In this document: positions 7,320-14,795 of the stretch, one piece after another
Position numbering within the stretch: position 1 is the stretch's first letter
Layout of the letters: each line of letters begins with the position of its first letter
Source of the DNA: JAKAQB01 sp027320105
GTDB lineage: Bacteria > Actinomycetota > Acidimicrobiia > Acidimicrobiales > Palsa-688
Direction: 5' to 3'
Assembly (NCBI GenBank): GCA_027320105.1
Contig: DAHVMA010000008.1
Location: 1 to 61,439, forward strand
Length of the DNA stretch: 61,439 nt
The notes under the pieces: generated by a model
What the model was told of the DNA's origin: nothing
Database searches by the model: none
What the model saw: the letters and a program-made list of their open reading frames with translations, nothing else
Translations under genes and position numbers: made by a program

Positions 7320-7979
7320 GTGCGAATCGGTGTGATCGGGGCGACCGGCCCGGCGGGTAGGGCGGTGGCGGTGCAGTTCGCCGGCATCGGTGAGCGGGTC
7401 GTGGTCGGCTCGCGCTCCGAGGAGCGGGCAGCAGTGACCGTCGCCGAGCTCCGTGAGCGCTGGCCGGGACGGGACCTCGACCTCGTGGCCGGCGTCAACC
7501 GGGACGCGTGCGAAGCCGACGTGGTGGTCCTGGCGACGCCGTGGGAGGGGGTGGGCGCCACGCTCGACGACCTCGCCGGGGCCCTCGACGGCCGGCTCGT
7601 CATCTCGATGGTCAACGCTCTGACGAGATGGGGTCGCTACGTCGTCCCTTTGGTGCCGCCCACCGGATCGGTGACCGTGGCGGTGGCCCTGGCGCTGGCA
7701 GGCTCGCGCGTCGCCGGTGCCTTCCACAACCTGCCGGCCGGCCCGTGGAGCGACCTCGACCGTCCCCTCGACGCCGACGTCCTCGTGGTCGCCGAGCGCA
7801 GGGCCGACGCCAGGGAGGTCGTGGCGCTGGTCGACCGCCTTCCCGGCCTCCGGGGAGTCGACGCCGGCAACCTGGCCAACGCCGCCTCGGTCGAAGCGCT
7901 CACCGCCACGCTGGTTGGCATCAACATCCGCTACAAGGCGCACGCCTCGATCCGCCTGACGGGGCTGCACCGTGACTGA
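7320..7979 (+). CDS. npdG: NADPH:F420 oxidoreductase-like protein
   Basis: A 219-residue Rossmann protein of the NADPH-dependent F420 reductase family, moving hydride between NADPH and coenzyme F420 in the cytoplasm. The binding motif is at the very start (RIGVIGATGPAGRAVA) and is followed by VVVGSRSEERA, which would recognise the 2'-phosphate of NADPH. Family marks AGAFHNLPAGPW and NAASVEALTATLVGIN are present. I chose the GTG at 7320 because it puts the glycine motif at the N-terminus, as in homologues; a GTG at 7290 would add ten residues. Presence of this gene implies that the organism makes F420. Confidence 0.8.
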   Translation: MRIGVIGATGPAGRAVAVQFAGIGERVVVGSRSEERAAVTVAELRERWPGRDLDLVAGVNRDACEADVVVLATPWEGVGATLDDLAGALDGRLVISMVNALTRWGRYVVPLVPPTGSVTVAVALALAGSRVAGAFHNLPAGPWSDLDRPLDADVLVVAERRADAREVVALVDRLPGLRGVDAGNLANAASVEALTATLVGINIRYKAHASIRLTGLHRD

Positions 7980-7987
7980 GCCGCACC

Positions 7988-9118
7988 GTGGCTGAGGGGG
8001 CCATGCGGCTCTACGACACCGCCCGCCAGGCGGTGGTGCCGTTCGATGCCGGCCCGGACGTCACCATGTACACCTGCGGGATCACGCCCTACGACGCCGC
8101 CCACGTCGGCCACGCCGCCACCTACCTCACCTACGACGTGCTGCAGCGGCGCCTGCGTGACCGCGGCCACGAGACGCGCTGCGTGCGCAACGTCACCGAC
8201 GTGGACGACGACATCCTGCGCAAGGCCCGCCAGCTCGGTGTCCACTACCTCGACCTGGCCGCCGAGGAGACGGCCCGCTTCGACGAGAACATGGCCGCCC
8301 TCGGGATGGTCCCGAGCTGGTCGGAGCCGCGAGCCACCTCGGCCATCCCCGACATCCTGGGCTTCATCGCCAGGGTGCTCGATTCGGGCCACGCCTACCG
8401 GGCCGGGGGAGCGGTGTACTTCGACGTGTCCAGCTTCGAGCGGTTCGGCCAGGTGAGCCACTACGACCGCGACACGATGCTCGCTCTCGCCGCCGAGCGG
8501 GGCGGCAACCCCGACGACCCCCACAAGCGGGACCCCCTCGACTTCGTCCTGTGGCAGCCCTCGGCGCCCGACGAGCCGGCGTGGGACTCGCTTTGGGGAC
8601 CGGGCCGGCCCGGCTGGCACATCGAGTGCTCGGCCCTCGCCATGCGCGAGCTCGGCGAGACCATCGACCTCCACGGAGGGGGCAGTGACCTCGTCTTCCC
8701 GCACCACGAGTGCGAGGCCGCCCAGTCGGAGGCGGCGACGGGAGAGGTGTTCGTGCGGCACTGGATGCACCAGGGCATGGTCCGCCTGGGCGGCGCCAAG
8801 ATGTCCAAGTCCCTCGGCAACCTGGTCTTCGTCCACGACCTGCGCAAGGAGTGGGAGCCGGCAGTGATCCGCCTGGCCGTGCTCGCCCACCGGTACCGGA
8901 ACAGCTGGGAGTGGACCCCGGGCCTCTTGCACGCCGCCGCCGCCCGCCTCGAGCGCTGGCGATCGGCCGGCGCCGGCGACGGCGCCCTCGCCCTGGTGCG
9001 GGCGGCGCTCGACGACGACCTGGACACGCCGGGGGCACTGGCGGCGATCGACGCCGCCGCCGGGGCGGGGGACGGCGTGTCGGCCGCCGCTGCCCTCATT
9101 GGCGTCGAGGTGGGCTGA
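7988..9118 (+). CDS. mshC: Cysteine:GlcN-Ins ligase (MshC-like, CysS family)
   Basis: A 376-residue class I tRNA-synthetase-like enzyme. MshC joins cysteine to glucosaminyl-inositol in mycothiol synthesis. Features: MYTCGITPYDAAHVGHAATY (zinc cysteine plus the HIGH-like site), RNVTDVDDD, GRPGWHIECSA with the second zinc cysteine and the tryptophan of the cysteine pocket, GGGSDLVFPHHE, and KMSKS near residue 273. The CGITPYDxxHxGHAATYLT form and the short C-terminus without a tRNA-binding domain favour MshC over CysS (about 460 residues). GTG 7988 is the longest start; ATG 8003 follows GAGGGG and may be the real one. Three bases separate this gene's stop region from thrS promoter DNA. Confidence 0.75.
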   Translation: MAEGAMRLYDTARQAVVPFDAGPDVTMYTCGITPYDAAHVGHAATYLTYDVLQRRLRDRGHETRCVRNVTDVDDDILRKARQLGVHYLDLAAEETARFDENMAALGMVPSWSEPRATSAIPDILGFIARVLDSGHAYRAGGAVYFDVSSFERFGQVSHYDRDTMLALAAERGGNPDDPHKRDPLDFVLWQPSAPDEPAWDSLWGPGRPGWHIECSALAMRELGETIDLHGGGSDLVFPHHECEAAQSEAATGEVFVRHWMHQGMVRLGGAKMSKSLGNLVFVHDLRKEWEPAVIRLAVLAHRYRNSWEWTPGLLHAAAARLERWRSAGAGDGALALVRAALDDDLDTPGALAAIDAAAGAGDGVSAAAALIGVEVG

Positions 9119-9127
9119 GCGAGCCCG

Positions 9128-9133
9128 TAACCT
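9128..9133 (+). promoter_or_regulatory. -10 element (TAACCT) for leaderless thrS
   Basis: TAACCT fits the actinobacterial TANNNT -10 hexamer and lies seven bases before the thrS ATG. That places the transcription start on or next to the start codon. No Shine-Dalgarno is present, as expected for a leaderless message. The -35 is not recognisable. Confidence 0.6.
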
Positions 9134-9140
9134 CGCCCTG

Positions 9141-11099
9141 ATGGCCGACACGATGATGATCACCCTGCCCGACGGCGCCCACCGTGAGCTCCCAGCGGGC
9201 GCGACGGGCGCCGACCTGGCTGCAGCCGTAGGTCGGCGCCTCGCCAAGTCGGCGGTCGCCGTCCTCGTCGACGGGGCGGCGGTCGACCTCACCGCCCCGC
9301 TGGCCGACGGCGCCACGGTCGCTGTCGTCACCGTCGACTCCGAGCCCGGACGCCGGATCCTGCGGCACTCGACAGCGCACGTCATGGCCCAGGCCGTGAC
9401 CCAGCTGTGGCCCGGCGCCCGCTACGCCATCGGCCCGCCGATCGAGGACGGCTTCTACTACGACTTCGAGTTGCCCGGGGGGGCCCACTTCAGCGACGAG
9501 GACCTGGGGCGCATCGAGGAGCGCATGCGGGAGATCGTCGCCGCCGACCAGCCGTTCGTCCGCGAGGACCACACCGTCGCCGAGGGCCTCGAGCTGTTTG
9601 CCGACCAGCCCTACAAGCGCGAGATCATCGAAGGCGTCGACGCCGGCGAGGGAGCGGCCGAGGGCGCCGTGTCCGCCTACCGCAACACGGCCGCGTTCGT
9701 CGATCTCTGCCGCGGCCCGCACGTGCCTTCCACGTCCCGGCTCGGCCACTTCAAGCTGCTGAAGGTGGCGGCGGCGTACTGGCGGGGGGACGAGCGGCGG
9801 CCCCAGCTGCAGAGGATCTACGGCACGGCGTGGGAGTCCGAGGCCGCCCTCCAAGACCACCTGCACCGGTTGGAGGAAGCCGAGAGGCGCGACCACCGAC
9901 GCCTCGGGAGCGAGCTCGACCTGTTCCACTTCCCACCCGAGATCGGCAGCGGCCTCCCGGTCTTCCATCCGAAGGGCGGCCTCGTGCGCAAGCTGATGGA
10001 GGACTACTCGCGGGCCGAGCACGAGGCGGCCGGCTACGAGTTCGTGTACACACCGCACATCACCAAGGCGGCGCTGCTGGAGATCTCCGGCCACCTCGGC
10101 TGGTATGCCGAGGGGATGTACCCGCCGATGGAGCTCGAGGGATCGGCGTACTACCCCAAGCCGATGAACTGCCCGATGCACATCCTCGTCTACAAGGCCC
10201 GGCAGCGCTCCTATCGAGAGTTGCCGCTGCGGCTGTTCGAGTTCGGCACCGTCTACCGCTTCGAGCGCTCGGGCGTCCTCAACGGGCTGCTGCGGGCGCG
10301 GGGGTTCACCCAGGACGACAGCCACATCTTCTGCACCAGCGGCCAGCTGGAGGGCGAGTTGGCGTCGTTGCTCGCCTTCGTGCTGCGGCTGCTGCGCACC
10401 TTCGGCCTGGCCGACTTCGAGGCCGAGCTGTCCACCCGACCCGAGAAGTACGTGGGCGAGCCCGAGGAGTGGGAGGTGGCGACCGCTGCCCTGCGCTCCG
10501 CCCTGGAGGCGGCTGGCATCCCCTTCGTCGTGGCGGAAGGCGAGGGCGCGTTCTACGCCCCCAAGATCGACGTCCACGTCCGCGACGCCATCGGGCGCCG
10601 GTGGCAGGTGTCCACGCTCCAGGTGGACCTGCAGATGCCGCAGCGCTTCGACATGGAGTACGTCGGGGCGGACAACGAGCGCCACCGCCCCTACATGGTC
10701 CACCGGGCGCTGTTCGGGTCGATCGAGCGCTTCTTCGCCATCCTGATCGAGCACTACGCCGGCGCGCTGCCGACGTGGCTCGCGCCCGAGCAGATCCGGG
10801 TGCTTCCCGTGACGTCGGACCACCACGCCTACGCCGGGCGGGTGGCCGACCGCCTGCGCGCCGACGGGCTGCGCGTCGGGGTGGCGCCCGCCGACGAGAC
10901 GCTCGGCGCCCGGGTGCGGCGGGCGAAGCTGGAGAAGGTCCCCTACGTCCTCGTCGCCGGCGACGAGGACATCGATGCCGGCACCGTCGGGGTCAACTCC
11001 CGGGGGGTGGACCGGGTGCGACGAGGAGTTGCGGTCTCGGAGCTCTCCGAGTCCGTCCGCGCCGAGGTCGCCGGCCGCCTGACCACGACCGGCGCCTGA
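9141..11099 (+). CDS. thrS: Threonyl-tRNA synthetase
   Basis: A 652-residue class II synthetase charging tRNA-Thr. Domains in order: TGS (about 1-62); editing domain with HSTAHVMAQA near 76 and CRGPHVPST near 190; catalytic core with MNCPMHI (zinc cysteine) near 341, motif 2 RARGFTQDDSHIFC, and motif 3 HRALFGSIERFF; anticodon-binding domain from about 555. All catalytic marks are present and length is normal. The ATG at 9141 is preferred over an upstream in-frame GTG at 9099 because a -10 hexamer lies seven bases before it. The stop overlaps the HIT gene start (TGATG). Confidence 0.97.
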   Translation: MADTMMITLPDGAHRELPAGATGADLAAAVGRRLAKSAVAVLVDGAAVDLTAPLADGATVAVVTVDSEPGRRILRHSTAHVMAQAVTQLWPGARYAIGPPIEDGFYYDFELPGGAHFSDEDLGRIEERMREIVAADQPFVREDHTVAEGLELFADQPYKREIIEGVDAGEGAAEGAVSAYRNTAAFVDLCRGPHVPSTSRLGHFKLLKVAAAYWRGDERRPQLQRIYGTAWESEAALQDHLHRLEEAERRDHRRLGSELDLFHFPPEIGSGLPVFHPKGGLVRKLMEDYSRAEHEAAGYEFVYTPHITKAALLEISGHLGWYAEGMYPPMELEGSAYYPKPMNCPMHILVYKARQRSYRELPLRLFEFGTVYRFERSGVLNGLLRARGFTQDDSHIFCTSGQLEGELASLLAFVLRLLRTFGLADFEAELSTRPEKYVGEPEEWEVATAALRSALEAAGIPFVVAEGEGAFYAPKIDVHVRDAIGRRWQVSTLQVDLQMPQRFDMEYVGADNERHRPYMVHRALFGSIERFFAILIEHYAGALPTWLAPEQIRVLPVTSDHHAYAGRVADRLRADGLRVGVAPADETLGARVRRAKLEKVPYVLVAGDEDIDAGTVGVNSRGVDRVRRGVAVSELSESVRAEVAGRLTTTGA

Positions 11100-11611
11100 T
11101 GCTCGAGCGCCTCTGGGCGGGCTGGCGCTCGCCGTACATCGAAGGCGCGACCGCCGGCGGGCCGGATGTCGCCGACGGGGCCTGCGTCTTCTGCCGCATC
11201 CTCTCGAGCGGCGAGCCCGACGAGCTGACCCATGTCGTGTGGCGGGACCCCTCCGGGCACGCCGTAGCGCTGCTCAACGCCTACCCGTACGCCAGCGGCC
11301 ACGTGATGGTGATGCCGGTCCGCCACGTCGGCCGGCTCGCCGGCCTCGACGCCGAGGAGTCCGCCGCTGTGTGGGAGGGCGTGCGCCTGGCGGTCACCGC
11401 CCTGGAGGGGGCCTACCGGCCAGAGGGGGTCAACGTGGGGGCCAACCTCGGGCGCGCCGCCGGGGCGGGCGTGCCCGACCACATCCACTTCCACATCCTG
11501 CCGCGCTGGGTGGGGGACACCAACTTCACCACGGCCGTCGCCGACCTGCGGGTGCTGCCCGAGGCCCTCGGCGTCTCCGCCGCCAGGCTGCGGGCCGCCT
11601 GGCCGGCCTGA
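11099..11611 (+). CDS. HIT-family Ap4A phosphorylase-like protein
   Basis: A 170-residue HIT-superfamily protein with the histidine triad HIHFHILPRW near residue 125. Zinc-type cysteines CVFC lie near 31, and family blocks LLNAYPYASGHVMVMPVRHV and NVGANLG are present. Its start MLERLWAGWRSPYIEGA and its place between thrS and the CDP-alcohol transferase match Rv2613c of M. tuberculosis, known as a diadenosine tetraphosphate phosphorylase. The likely role is clearing Ap4A. The start codon overlaps the thrS stop, so translation is coupled. Confidence 0.85.
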   Translation: MLERLWAGWRSPYIEGATAGGPDVADGACVFCRILSSGEPDELTHVVWRDPSGHAVALLNAYPYASGHVMVMPVRHVGRLAGLDAEESAAVWEGVRLAVTALEGAYRPEGVNVGANLGRAAGAGVPDHIHFHILPRWVGDTNFTTAVADLRVLPEALGVSAARLRAAWPA

Positions 11612-11655
11612 GACCGGGTGCGGCGCCACGCTGCGGCCCTCCGGCCCACCGGTGG

Positions 11656-11661
11656 TACCGT
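11656..11661 (+). promoter_or_regulatory. Possible -10 element (TACCGT) for pgsA
   Basis: TACCGT fits TANNNT and would start a transcript near 11668, leaving a leader of about 38 bases before the GTG at 11706 with a GAGGAGAG ribosome site. No clear -35 is seen. Confidence 0.35.
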
Positions 11662-11705
11662 CGATGGGGCCGGTCACGCCGTGGCCGGACGAGGAGAGTG
11701 GATCG

Positions 11706-12539
11706 GTGCTCGACGGGAAGTTCCGCCGGGGGGTGGATCGGTGCGTTCGCCCGTTCGGCCTGGTGCTGGTCCGGACGGGGATCTCCCCCGACGTCCTCAC
11801 TGCCACCGGGCTGCTGCTCGCGGTGCCGACCGCGCTCGCCGTCGCCACCGGGCACCTGCTGGTCGGCCTCGCCCTCCTCATCCTCTCCGCCGTGCCGGAC
11901 CTGCTGGATGGGGCGCTGGCCAAGGCCTCCGGCCGCGTGACGGTGCGCGGGGCGTTCTTCGACTCGGTGAGCGACCGTGTCTCGGACACGCTCGTCCTCG
12001 GTGGCGTGGCCTGGTACCTGCAGTCCCGCCACGGCGGCCACGCCTTCGCCCTGCCTGTGGCCGTCCTCGGCGCGTCGCTGCTCATCTCCTACCAGCGGGC
12101 CAAGGCCGAGTCGCTCGGCTTGGACGCCAAGGGCGGGCTCATGGAGCGGGCCGAGCGGGTAGTCGTCCTCTGCGCCGGTCTCGCCTTCCGGGTGCTGCTG
12201 GTCCCCCTTCTCTGGGCGATGCTCGCCCTCACCTTGCTCACCGCCGGCCAGCGGTTCGTCAAGGTGTGGAGGCAGGCGAGCGTCGACGTGCCGTCCTCGC
12301 GCCGCCGGGCCGGAGCCCGCCGCCCGCTGAGCGCCGGAAGCGCCACCGCCCGGGCCGAACGCATGTGGTCGCGGACGGCCGCCCGCAGCGTGAGCTCGCA
12401 CAAGGCCGCCGCCAGTGGCTGGGACACGCCCTCGGCGTTCCGCTGGCGGGAGCGGCGTGAGGCTCGCCAGCAGGCCCGGGAGGGCCAGGCGACCCGACGG
12501 CACGCCGGCGGCCGCTGGCGGGGAACCCGGCGCCCCTGA
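11706..12539 (+). CDS. pgsA: CDP-alcohol phosphatidyltransferase (PI-phosphate synthase type)
   Basis: A 277-residue membrane enzyme that joins CDP-diacylglycerol to inositol phosphate, the first step toward phosphatidylinositol and its mannosides. The family motif is visible as DLLDGALAK then GAFFDSVSDR near residues 65-90; the usual Ala-Arg is Ala-Lys here, a mild departure. Five to six hydrophobic segments fill the first 190 residues. The C-terminal 80 residues are basic and low-complexity, longer than usual. The GTG at 11706 follows GAGGAGAG and starts near the first amphipathic segment. Order with HIT, patA and pimA is as in mycobacteria. Confidence 0.85.
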   Translation: MLDGKFRRGVDRCVRPFGLVLVRTGISPDVLTATGLLLAVPTALAVATGHLLVGLALLILSAVPDLLDGALAKASGRVTVRGAFFDSVSDRVSDTLVLGGVAWYLQSRHGGHAFALPVAVLGASLLISYQRAKAESLGLDAKGGLMERAERVVVLCAGLAFRVLLVPLLWAMLALTLLTAGQRFVKVWRQASVDVPSSRRRAGARRPLSAGSATARAERMWSRTAARSVSSHKAAASGWDTPSAFRWRERREARQQAREGQATRRHAGGRWRGTRRP

Positions 12540-13489
12540 GCCGCCACCGCCTCCGCCCGCCGGCGGCACTGGCGGCCTGCCGTGCGGGGAGCGCCGCCGC
12601 CGCGCTGGTTCCCCCGTCGCTCGCCCGGGGCATGGCCGAGGCCGCGTGGGCGGCGCTGCCCCGCTGGCGCTGGCCCGCCATCCTGCCCTGGGCCGAGCCC
12701 CTGGCGCGCCGCCGGGAGGCGGTGGCCGGGAACCTGCTCCGCCTCGGGGAGGCCGATCCCGCGGCGGTCGACCTGGTGTTCGCGTCGTACGGCCGCTACT
12801 GGGCCGAGAGCCTCCGCCTGCCGCGGCTGTCGCGGGGTGAGATCGTCGCCGGGGTGCGGCGGGAGGGATGGCACCACTTAGACGACGCCCTTGCCGGCGG
12901 CAAAGGCGCCATCGCCGCCCTCCCGCACCTCGGCGGCTGGGACTGGGGCGGCGCCTACCTGGCGGCCTCCGGGTACCGGGCGAGCGTGGTCGTCGAGGGG
13001 CTCCGGCCGCCGGAGCTGCTCGCCTGGTTCGCCGGGCTCCGCCGCCGTGTGGGCCTCGAGGTCATCACCGTCGGTACCGGCGCCGCCACGGCGTCCCTGC
13101 GCTCCCTGGCCGCCAACCGCGTCGTGTGCCTGCTCGCCGACCGTGTCGTGGAAGGCGTGGCCGGTGTCGACGTCGAGCTCTTCGGCGCACCGGCCCGCCT
13201 GCCCGCCGGTCCCGTCAGCCTCGCGCTCAGGGCGGGGGCGCCCCTCCTGCCGGCCGCCGTCTACTTCGACGAGGCCACCGGCAGCCACCTCGCCGTGGTG
13301 CGGCCGCCGCTGCGCCTTCAGCGCCTGGGGCGATTCCGTGACGACGTGCGGCGCGGCACGCAGGTCCTCGCCTCGGAGCTCGAGGCGCTCATCGGGGCGG
13401 CGCCGGTGCAATGGCACGTCCTGGCCCCGGTGTGGGCAGCCAACCCCCGGCCAGCCCGAGCCTCCGCCCAGCCGCAGCCGCCGGCGTAG
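12536..13489 (+). CDS. Phosphatidylinositol mannoside acyltransferase (PatA-like)
   Basis: A lipid A acyltransferase-superfamily enzyme that would acylate the mannose of PIM1/PIM2 at the inner membrane face. The catalytic H(x4)D motif is HLGGWD near residue 120. Later marks are ADRVVEGVAGVDVELFG and LPAGPVSLALRAGAPLLPA. The first ATG is at 12632, but homologous-looking residues (RAGSAAAALVPPSLARGM) lie upstream in frame with no ATG, GTG or TTG. A CTG at 12536 overlaps the pgsA stop as CTGA and gives 317 residues, the usual length, so I take it as a tentative start. If ATG 12632 is used the product has 285 residues. Confidence 0.75.
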   Translation: MSRHRLRPPAALAACRAGSAAAALVPPSLARGMAEAAWAALPRWRWPAILPWAEPLARRREAVAGNLLRLGEADPAAVDLVFASYGRYWAESLRLPRLSRGEIVAGVRREGWHHLDDALAGGKGAIAALPHLGGWDWGGAYLAASGYRASVVVEGLRPPELLAWFAGLRRRVGLEVITVGTGAATASLRSLAANRVVCLLADRVVEGVAGVDVELFGAPARLPAGPVSLALRAGAPLLPAAVYFDEATGSHLAVVRPPLRLQRLGRFRDDVRRGTQVLASELEALIGAAPVQWHVLAPVWAANPRPARASAQPQPPA

Positions 13490-13530
13490 CTCCCGGGGTC
13501 GCCGCCCGAGGCGGCAGGCGGCGCCGGCGG

Positions 13531-13626
13531 CGATCCGGAAGGACCGGCAAGCTCGGCAACGGGGCGTCGACGGTGCGTTGTTTGGGCAGTTGACCGCGAT
13601 AATCGCGGAGAACTGCCCAAACAACG
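13531..13626. repeat. Palindrome-bearing dispersed repeat, copy 1
   Basis: This 96-bp block matches 46851-46946 with a single base change (13560 C, 46880 T). Its right half is a near-perfect palindrome at 13576-13626. A 16-bp outer stem is made of arms CGTTGTTTGGGCAGTT and AACTGCCCAAACAACG. A GA/AG mismatch follows, then an inner stem CCGCGAT/ATCGCGG around one A. The left half begins CGATCCGGAAGGACCGG and has no obvious structure. It lies between patA and the pimA promoter. It has no U-run, so it is not a standard terminator. No coding role is seen. Confidence 0.9.
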
Positions 13627-13675
13627 TGACGGAGTCCGCCTTCGCTTCCGGCGAGGGCGGATCACGCCCGGGCAC

Positions 13676-13681
13676 TACCCT
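13676..13681 (+). promoter_or_regulatory. -10 element (TACCCT) for leaderless pimA
   Basis: TACCCT lies six bases before the GTG start of pimA and there is no ribosome site, so a leaderless transcript is likely. It is 50 bases downstream of the palindromic repeat, which could therefore affect this promoter. Confidence 0.55.
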
Positions 13682-13687
13682 CCCCGC

Positions 13688-14785
13688 GTGCGTGTCGGCA
13701 TCGTCTGCCCCTACAGCCTGAGCCTTCCCGGCGGCGTCCAGGTGCAGGCGTTGGGGCTGGCGGGCGCGTTGCGCCGGCAGGGCGTGGACGCCAGCGTCCT
13801 CGGGCCATGCGACGGCCCGCCGCCGGCACCGTTCGTCATCCCCCTCGGCAACTCGGTTCCCGCCGCCGGGAACGGGTCGATGGCGGCCATCGCCCCCGAC
13901 CCGGCCGCCGCGCTGCGGACGGTGCGGGCGCTCCGCGAGGAGGCCTTCGACGTCGTGCACCTCCACGAGCCCTTCGTGCCCGGGCCCTGCCTGACGGCCA
14001 TGGTGGTGAAGCCCGCCCCCCTCGTCGGCACCTTCCACCGGTCGGGGGTGAGCAGGTGGTACCGGACCCTGCGGCCCCTCCGGCGTTGGAGCGTCGACCA
14101 CCTCGAGGCCCCCTTTGCCGTGTCCGAGGCGGCAGCGGCCACCGTCCGGGCGACGTTTGGCCGGGGCTGCGAGGTGCTATGGAACGGCATCGACGTGGAG
14201 CGCTTCGACCGGGCCCGGCCCTCCGCCGCCGGCGGGCCGACCGTGCTGTTCATCGGCCGCCACGAGGAGCGCAAGGGGCTGGCCGTGCTCGTCGACGCCC
14301 TCGACCGCATCGACCGGCCAGTGACGCTCTGGGTCGTGGGGGAGGGACCCCAGTCCGACACCCTGCGGGCCCGCACGGCCGGCGACCACCGCGTCCAGTG
14401 GCTCGGGGTGATCGACGAGTCCGAGAAGGCCAGCCGGTTGCGTGCCGCCGACGTGCTGTGCGCGCCGTCGCTCCACGGAGAGAGCTTCGGCGTCGTGCTG
14501 CTCGAGGCGCTCGCGGCGGGCGCCGCCGTCGTGGCCACCGACCTGGCGGGCTACCGGCGGGTCGTGCGGGCCGGCGTCGAGGGCTGGCTCGTCCCCCCCG
14601 GCGACGCCGGGGCGCTGGCCGGCGCCGTCACCGCCGCCCTCGACGCCGGCGGCCGGCGCGGGCCGCTGGCCCGTGCCGGGCGGCGCCGGGCGGCGACGTT
14701 CGGGATGGACCGGCTGGCGGAGCGCTACGTCGAGGTGTACGAGCGGCTGGTCCGCCAGGGGCATCGACCCGGCCGGGCGGTCTAG
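13688..14785 (+). CDS. pimA: Phosphatidylinositol alpha-mannosyltransferase
   Basis: A 365-residue GT-B, GT4-family glycosyltransferase that adds the first mannose from GDP-mannose to phosphatidylinositol at the inner membrane leaflet. N-terminal marks: VGIVCPYSLSLPGGVQVQ with the flexible glycine loop, DVVHLHEPFVPG, and the histidine in GTFHRSG. C-terminal marks: FIGRHEERKGLAVLVDAL, VVGEGP, and the GT4 EX7E-type region ESFGVVLLEALAAGAAVVAT near 260. The start is fixed by a TANNNT element six bases upstream. It follows pgsA and patA in the same order as in mycobacteria. Confidence 0.9.
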   Translation: MRVGIVCPYSLSLPGGVQVQALGLAGALRRQGVDASVLGPCDGPPPAPFVIPLGNSVPAAGNGSMAAIAPDPAAALRTVRALREEAFDVVHLHEPFVPGPCLTAMVVKPAPLVGTFHRSGVSRWYRTLRPLRRWSVDHLEAPFAVSEAAAATVRATFGRGCEVLWNGIDVERFDRARPSAAGGPTVLFIGRHEERKGLAVLVDALDRIDRPVTLWVVGEGPQSDTLRARTAGDHRVQWLGVIDESEKASRLRAADVLCAPSLHGESFGVVLLEALAAGAAVVATDLAGYRRVVRAGVEGWLVPPGDAGALAGAVTAALDAGGRRGPLARAGRRRAATFGMDRLAERYVEVYERLVRQGHRPGRAV

Positions 14786-14788
14786 ATT
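14783..14788 (+). promoter_or_regulatory. -10 element (TAGATT) for the M48-like gene
   Basis: TAGATT overlaps the pimA stop codon and lies exactly seven bases before the GTG at 14796. It implies a separate leaderless transcript and decides that start. Confidence 0.5.
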
Positions 14789-14795
14789 CGACCGG

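Noticed and set aside
7988..9118. Ordinary cysteinyl-tRNA synthetase
   Set aside because: The protein is about 90 residues too short and has the MshC form of the N-terminal signature; kept as MshC-like with moderate confidence.
9096..10826. 576-residue minus-strand open frame opposite thrS
   Set aside because: It is a shadow of thrS, whose catalytic motifs are complete on the other strand.
13576..13626. Intrinsic terminator after patA
   Set aside because: The hairpin has no U-run, and the same sequence with 45 extra conserved bases recurs elsewhere, which a terminator would not need.
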